Of a stretch of 15,488 nucleotides of DNA, positions 13,242 through 15,488 are shown piece after piece; position 1 is the stretch's first letter; each line of letters starts with the position of its first letter. A program made the translations under genes and the position numbers. The stretch is from Candidatus Peregrinibacteria bacterium CG11_big_fil_rev_8_21_14_0_20_46_8 (GTDB lineage: Bacteria; Patescibacteriota; Gracilibacteria; UBA1369; UM-FILTER-53-11): positions 1-15,488 of the forward strand of contig PCVQ01000060.1 of the NCBI GenBank assembly GCA_002796025.1. The letters are read 5' to 3'. Below the pieces are notes generated by a model. That model was not told the DNA's origin. It worked only from the letters and a program-made list of their open reading frames with translations, and made no database searches.

Positions 13242-14378
13242 TTATACAGTCACAAAATCCCAAAACGAATCGCGATTAATCAGCGTAAGCGAGCTGTCGG
13301 TATATGCCGATAAAAAGTCCTCGTGTTTTTTTAATTTTCCATCTCCCCATTTCATTTCGTATCCATCGAGTTTGCCGCCGGACTCTTCGATATAATCGAT
13401 TTCTTTTTTGTCATAGGTTCGCCAGTAATATTGGTTTGCGAACTGTTGATTTACTTTCAGCATTTTTTTGCGCTCACTGATGCAAAAATTTTCCCAAAGC
13501 TGCCCGGCATCTTGGCGCAGCGAAAGATCATTAAAATTTTGAATAAGCGCATTGCGAATGCCGGTATCCCAAAAATAAATTTTTCTTTTTTTGCCGACTT
13601 CTTTGCGCAAATTTCTGGAAAACGGGCCGAGCCTGAATATTACAAATGTCTCTTCAAGGAGATGAATATATTTTTCCAGAAATCCTTTGCTTACGCCCAG
13701 CTTGGCCGCCAATTCGTTATAAGAAACTTCATTTCCTATTTGAAATGCCAAAAGTTGCAGCAATCTAAATACGAATTCGGAATTTTTTTGCCCCTCAAAG
13801 GCCAGCACATCTTTAAATAAATAATCTTTTGCGATCGATTCGAGTTTTGGTTGAACTTCCATGCCCGAACTGGTGATGATTTCGGGATACAGTCCAAAAT
13901 TTATGAGGTTGTTTAAGAGGCCGTAGAGTTGGGGGCGGCTATATGTTTGCGTCAATTCGTGTATGGTGAGCGGCGGCAAAAAATACTCCCACTTTCTTCC
14001 GGTAAGCGGCTCCGAAATTTCATTTGCAAGATCGAAGCTGGAAGAGCCTGTGGCGATGATTTGAATTTCTGGATGCGTGTCGGTGAGAATTTTAAGATTG
14101 ATACCAATGTTTTTTATTCTCTGGGCTTCATCTATGACCACAAGTTCGGCATCGCCAAGATACTGTTTTAACAGGGCTGCATTTTGGCTGCTAAGGTTAT
14201 GTTGCACGGTAATATCGTCGCCGAGAAGGTACAGTGTTTTTTTGCGGGCGCTGTAGGCATTTTTAATTTTTGTTACCAGTGTTGTTTTGCCGACGCGTCG
14301 CGGACCGTAAAGGATAATAATTTTTCCTTTGAAGAGATTTTTTTCGATTTTTGTGAGAATGGTGCGTTGGAATTGCAT
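13242..14378 (-). CDS. AAA_14/DUF4143 family ATPase with nuclease-like C-terminal domain
   Basis: This 378-aa protein has an N-terminal P-loop module, with Walker A GPRRVGKT (25-32), Walker B LVVIDEAQ (79-86) and a sensor-like ATGSSSF (109-115). A linker with a winged-helix pattern (about 205-245, AFQIGNEVSYNELAAKLGVS) follows. The DUF4143-type end has EID (327-329) then EMK (341-343), a spacing like the PD-(D/E)xK nuclease core (D329, E341, K343). Such proteins are widespread and very abundant in candidate phyla and archaea. Their role is poorly known, and mobile or defence-related functions have been suggested. Codon use is like its low-GC neighbours. It is transcribed towards fic, with a 116-base gap, from its own operator-promoter. 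No Shine-Dalgarno. Confidence 0.88.
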   Translation of the reverse strand: MQFQRTILTKIEKNLFKGKIIILYGPRRVGKTTLVTKIKNAYSARKKTLYLLGDDITVQHNLSSQNAALLKQYLGDAELVVIDEAQRIKNIGINLKILTDTHPEIQIIATGSSSFDLANEISEPLTGRKWEYFLPPLTIHELTQTYSRPQLYGLLNNLINFGLYPEIITSSGMEVQPKLESIAKDYLFKDVLAFEGQKNSEFVFRLLQLLAFQIGNEVSYNELAAKLGVSKGFLEKYIHLLEETFVIFRLGPFSRNLRKEVGKKRKIYFWDTGIRNALIQNFNDLSLRQDAGQLWENFCISERKKMLKVNQQFANQYYWRTYDKKEIDYIEESGGKLDGYEMKWGDGKLKKHEDFLSAYTDSSLTLINRDSFWDFVTV

Positions 14379-14398
14379 ATATTAAGGTTGAATTATTT

Positions 14399-14462
14399 TA
14401 AATTAGGACAATTATAGTCCTATTTTATAGTAAATTAGGATTTTTTCAATTCTGATTTAGGA
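14399..14462 (-). promoter_or_regulatory. Operator-promoter of the ATPase gene (TAGGAC dyad around the -10)
   Basis: On the minus strand a perfect TATAAT (14416-14411) lies exactly between the arms of the dyad TAGGAC/GTCCTA (14404-14409 and 14417-14422). The plus strand shows a 10-base direct repeat, TAAATTAGGA, at 14399-14408 and 14431-14440, plus a related TTTAGGA at 14456-14462. A good -35 is not visible. A repressor on this dyad would cover the -10. The start codon is ~26 bases downstream of the predicted transcription start. Confidence 0.6.
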
Positions 14463-14507
14463 AATAAAGGCCGACTTTGCGAACTTGCATATCTGTATTT
14501 TTGATGT

Positions 14508-14558
14508 TCTAATCGGGCGCTAACCTGTAATTTCGGCGCCAAAATATCTATTTTGCAA
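14508..14558 (+). repeat. Direct repeat copy 2 (right edge of accessory block)
   Basis: This is the partner of 9177-9228, in the same orientation. The exact 20-base block is at 14521-14540. The hairpin CAAAAT (14540-14545) with ATTTTG (14550-14555) differs from copy 1 by an A-T pair in place of G-C, so pairing is kept. It is followed by a second small hairpin, GCAAC/GTTGC (14555-14568), instead of a T run. Confidence 0.8.
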
Positions 14559-14601
14559 CATTTGTTGCGTTTTATCCACAAAAGTGCCACAATCGGCCCT
14601 C

Positions 14602-15488
14602 ATGAATAAATTCAAAGAATTTTTTACCGGAGGCAAGGGGGTGCGTGAAGCTCAAAAGCAAGTCGATCGGCTGAAGCGCAAAGCAGGCAAGCCGGGCGGG
14701 CTTTCACAAAAAGAAGAGCAACGCTTTGCGGACGCGCGCAGCACAACGCGAAAACATAGTTTAAAAATACTAGGTACGGTCGGCTTAGGCAGTGCTGCCG
14801 CTCTTACTGCCGCGGTTATGAGTTTTGAGCCGTCTTCGGACCGGCCTCAAAATGGTGGCAAAGCCCGGCCTGCCCATACTAAAGCAGACAAAAGGTCTCC
14901 AATTCAACCACCAATTCCACAACAAAAAGCTCCTACCATTCCCGAACTTTTTGCCATGCAAGAGGAGCAAAAATTTCGTACGCTCCGGGCGCTCGAAAAA
15001 TTCGAGAATTTTAGCGAGCGTACAAAAGAATTAGTTAACATGCTGAGACAAAATGCCTTCTATTCAATTCCGAGGGGGCCAAAAATGACACAGCATTTAA
15101 TGCGCGACGATCCGGGTGGGTCGGCTCCGTCGATACCGCATCTGCAAAATTCTCATGCATTTGAGGTCGTTTTTATGCCGGAAGTGTATGCACATGCAAT
15201 GCCGAGCTCGGTTATTTGGGAGGGGAAAGAGAATATTATGCGGATTGCGACCGATCTCAAATCGGATGAATGGCTCGGTATTGTTTTATTGCATGAGCTT
15301 TCGCATGTTTGGGATCAGTATTTTGGCGGCGAAAATCCGAATGATCCTCAGCAATGGACCGAGGGAGAGGTGCGCGCGCACGAGCTTGAGTGCAAGTTGA
15401 TTGAGAGTCTTAATCCGGAAAAGTATGCGCGACTGATCGAAGAGGCCGGGCCGTTGTGGCGCGCAAAAAATTTCCGCGGCATTATGGA
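14602..15488 (+). CDS. Membrane-anchored HExxH zinc metallopeptidase-like protein, 3' end missing
   Basis: The frame opens at ATG 14602 and stays open to the window end (295 complete codons), so the C-terminus is missing. It has a charged cytoplasmic start (1-52, KQVDRLKRKAGK), one membrane helix (~54-74), a Pro/Gln/Lys-rich linker (~80-115) and an extracytoplasmic domain. LLHELSHVWDQ contains the zinc motif HELSH (H231, E232, H235). Nineteen to 21 residues later, E254 and E256 in EGEVRAHELE are candidates for the third zinc ligand, as in gluzincin-type enzymes (ExxA pattern E256 to A259). The substrate is unknown; a cell-envelope or surface-protein role is inferred. There is no Shine-Dalgarno. 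Repeat copy 2 sits 44 bases upstream and may carry its promoter or control region. Confidence 0.8.
   Translation, partial: MNKFKEFFTGGKGVREAQKQVDRLKRKAGKPGGLSQKEEQRFADARSTTRKHSLKILGTVGLGSAAALTAAVMSFEPSSDRPQNGGKARPAHTKADKRSPIQPPIPQQKAPTIPELFAMQEEQKFRTLRALEKFENFSERTKELVNMLRQNAFYSIPRGPKMTQHLMRDDPGGSAPSIPHLQNSHAFEVVFMPEVYAHAMPSSVIWEGKENIMRIATDLKSDEWLGIVLLHELSHVWDQYFGGENPNDPQQWTEGEVRAHELECKLIESLNPEKYARLIEEAGPLWRAKNFRGIM

Noticed and set aside
12130..14378. Fic plus ATPase as a toxin-antitoxin pair
   Set aside because: The Fic protein carries its own inhibitory motif, the ATPase is not a known Fic antitoxin, and the genes have separate promoters and a 116-base gap.
14572..14580. Replication origin (perfect DnaA box TTATCCACA)
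   Set aside because: Only a single box is present, with no cluster, no AT-rich unwinding repeats and no dnaA or dnaN nearby. One match is plausible by chance.

Overview
This window looks like a chromosome fragment of a Candidate Phyla Radiation (Patescibacteria) bacterium, with UGA used as a stop. The lineage is inferred from gene content and style; Peregrinibacteria-like is only a guess. The supporting features are a compact rplJ-rplL locus followed directly by a type IV pilus operon in which a short PilB/GspE ATPase lacks the usual N-terminal domain, moderate GC, and start codons that almost all lack a Shine-Dalgarno sequence.

Layout, left to right. (1) 1-723: 3' part of a tandem winged-helix (PadR/MarR-like) regulator. 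(2) 883-1638: consensus promoter and a small exported or lipoprotein-like protein with a QDAG repeat. (3) 1660-3005: promoter, L10 leader attenuator, rplJ, rplL and a strong terminator. (4) 3037-9093: five tightly packed type IV pilus genes: PilN-like, PilO-like, PilB/GspE, PilC/GspF and a large pseudopilin-like protein with a Ca-binding-type loop and paired cysteines. (5) 9094-9836: a long gene-free stretch with a terminator-like hairpin, a perfect-spacing promoter and a run of nested stem-loops that looks like a structured non-coding RNA or a long leader. (6) 9837-12107: one very GC-rich 692-aa lipoprotein gene with a canonical Shine-Dalgarno, a 17-bp hairpin after its stop and a terminator. 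Its composition and initiation signal differ sharply from everything else, so it is either horizontally acquired or an assembly graft. (7) 12130-14378, minus strand: a Fic-family AMPylase-type protein and an AAA_14/DUF4143 ATPase, each with its own promoter carrying repeat or dyad operator-like sequences. (8) 14602-15488: 5' part of a membrane-anchored HExxH zinc metallopeptidase, cut by the window end.

The most interesting signal is a ~51-bp imperfect direct repeat (9177-9228 and 14508-14558) that brackets the accessory block of regions 5-7. It contains a hairpin preserved by a compensatory base-pair change between the copies. The block between them (candidate ncRNA, foreign-looking lipoprotein, Fic protein, ATPase) therefore looks like an accessory island inserted between a pilus operon and a metallopeptidase gene. 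No CRISPR array, tRNA, rRNA, transposase or recombinase was found in the window.
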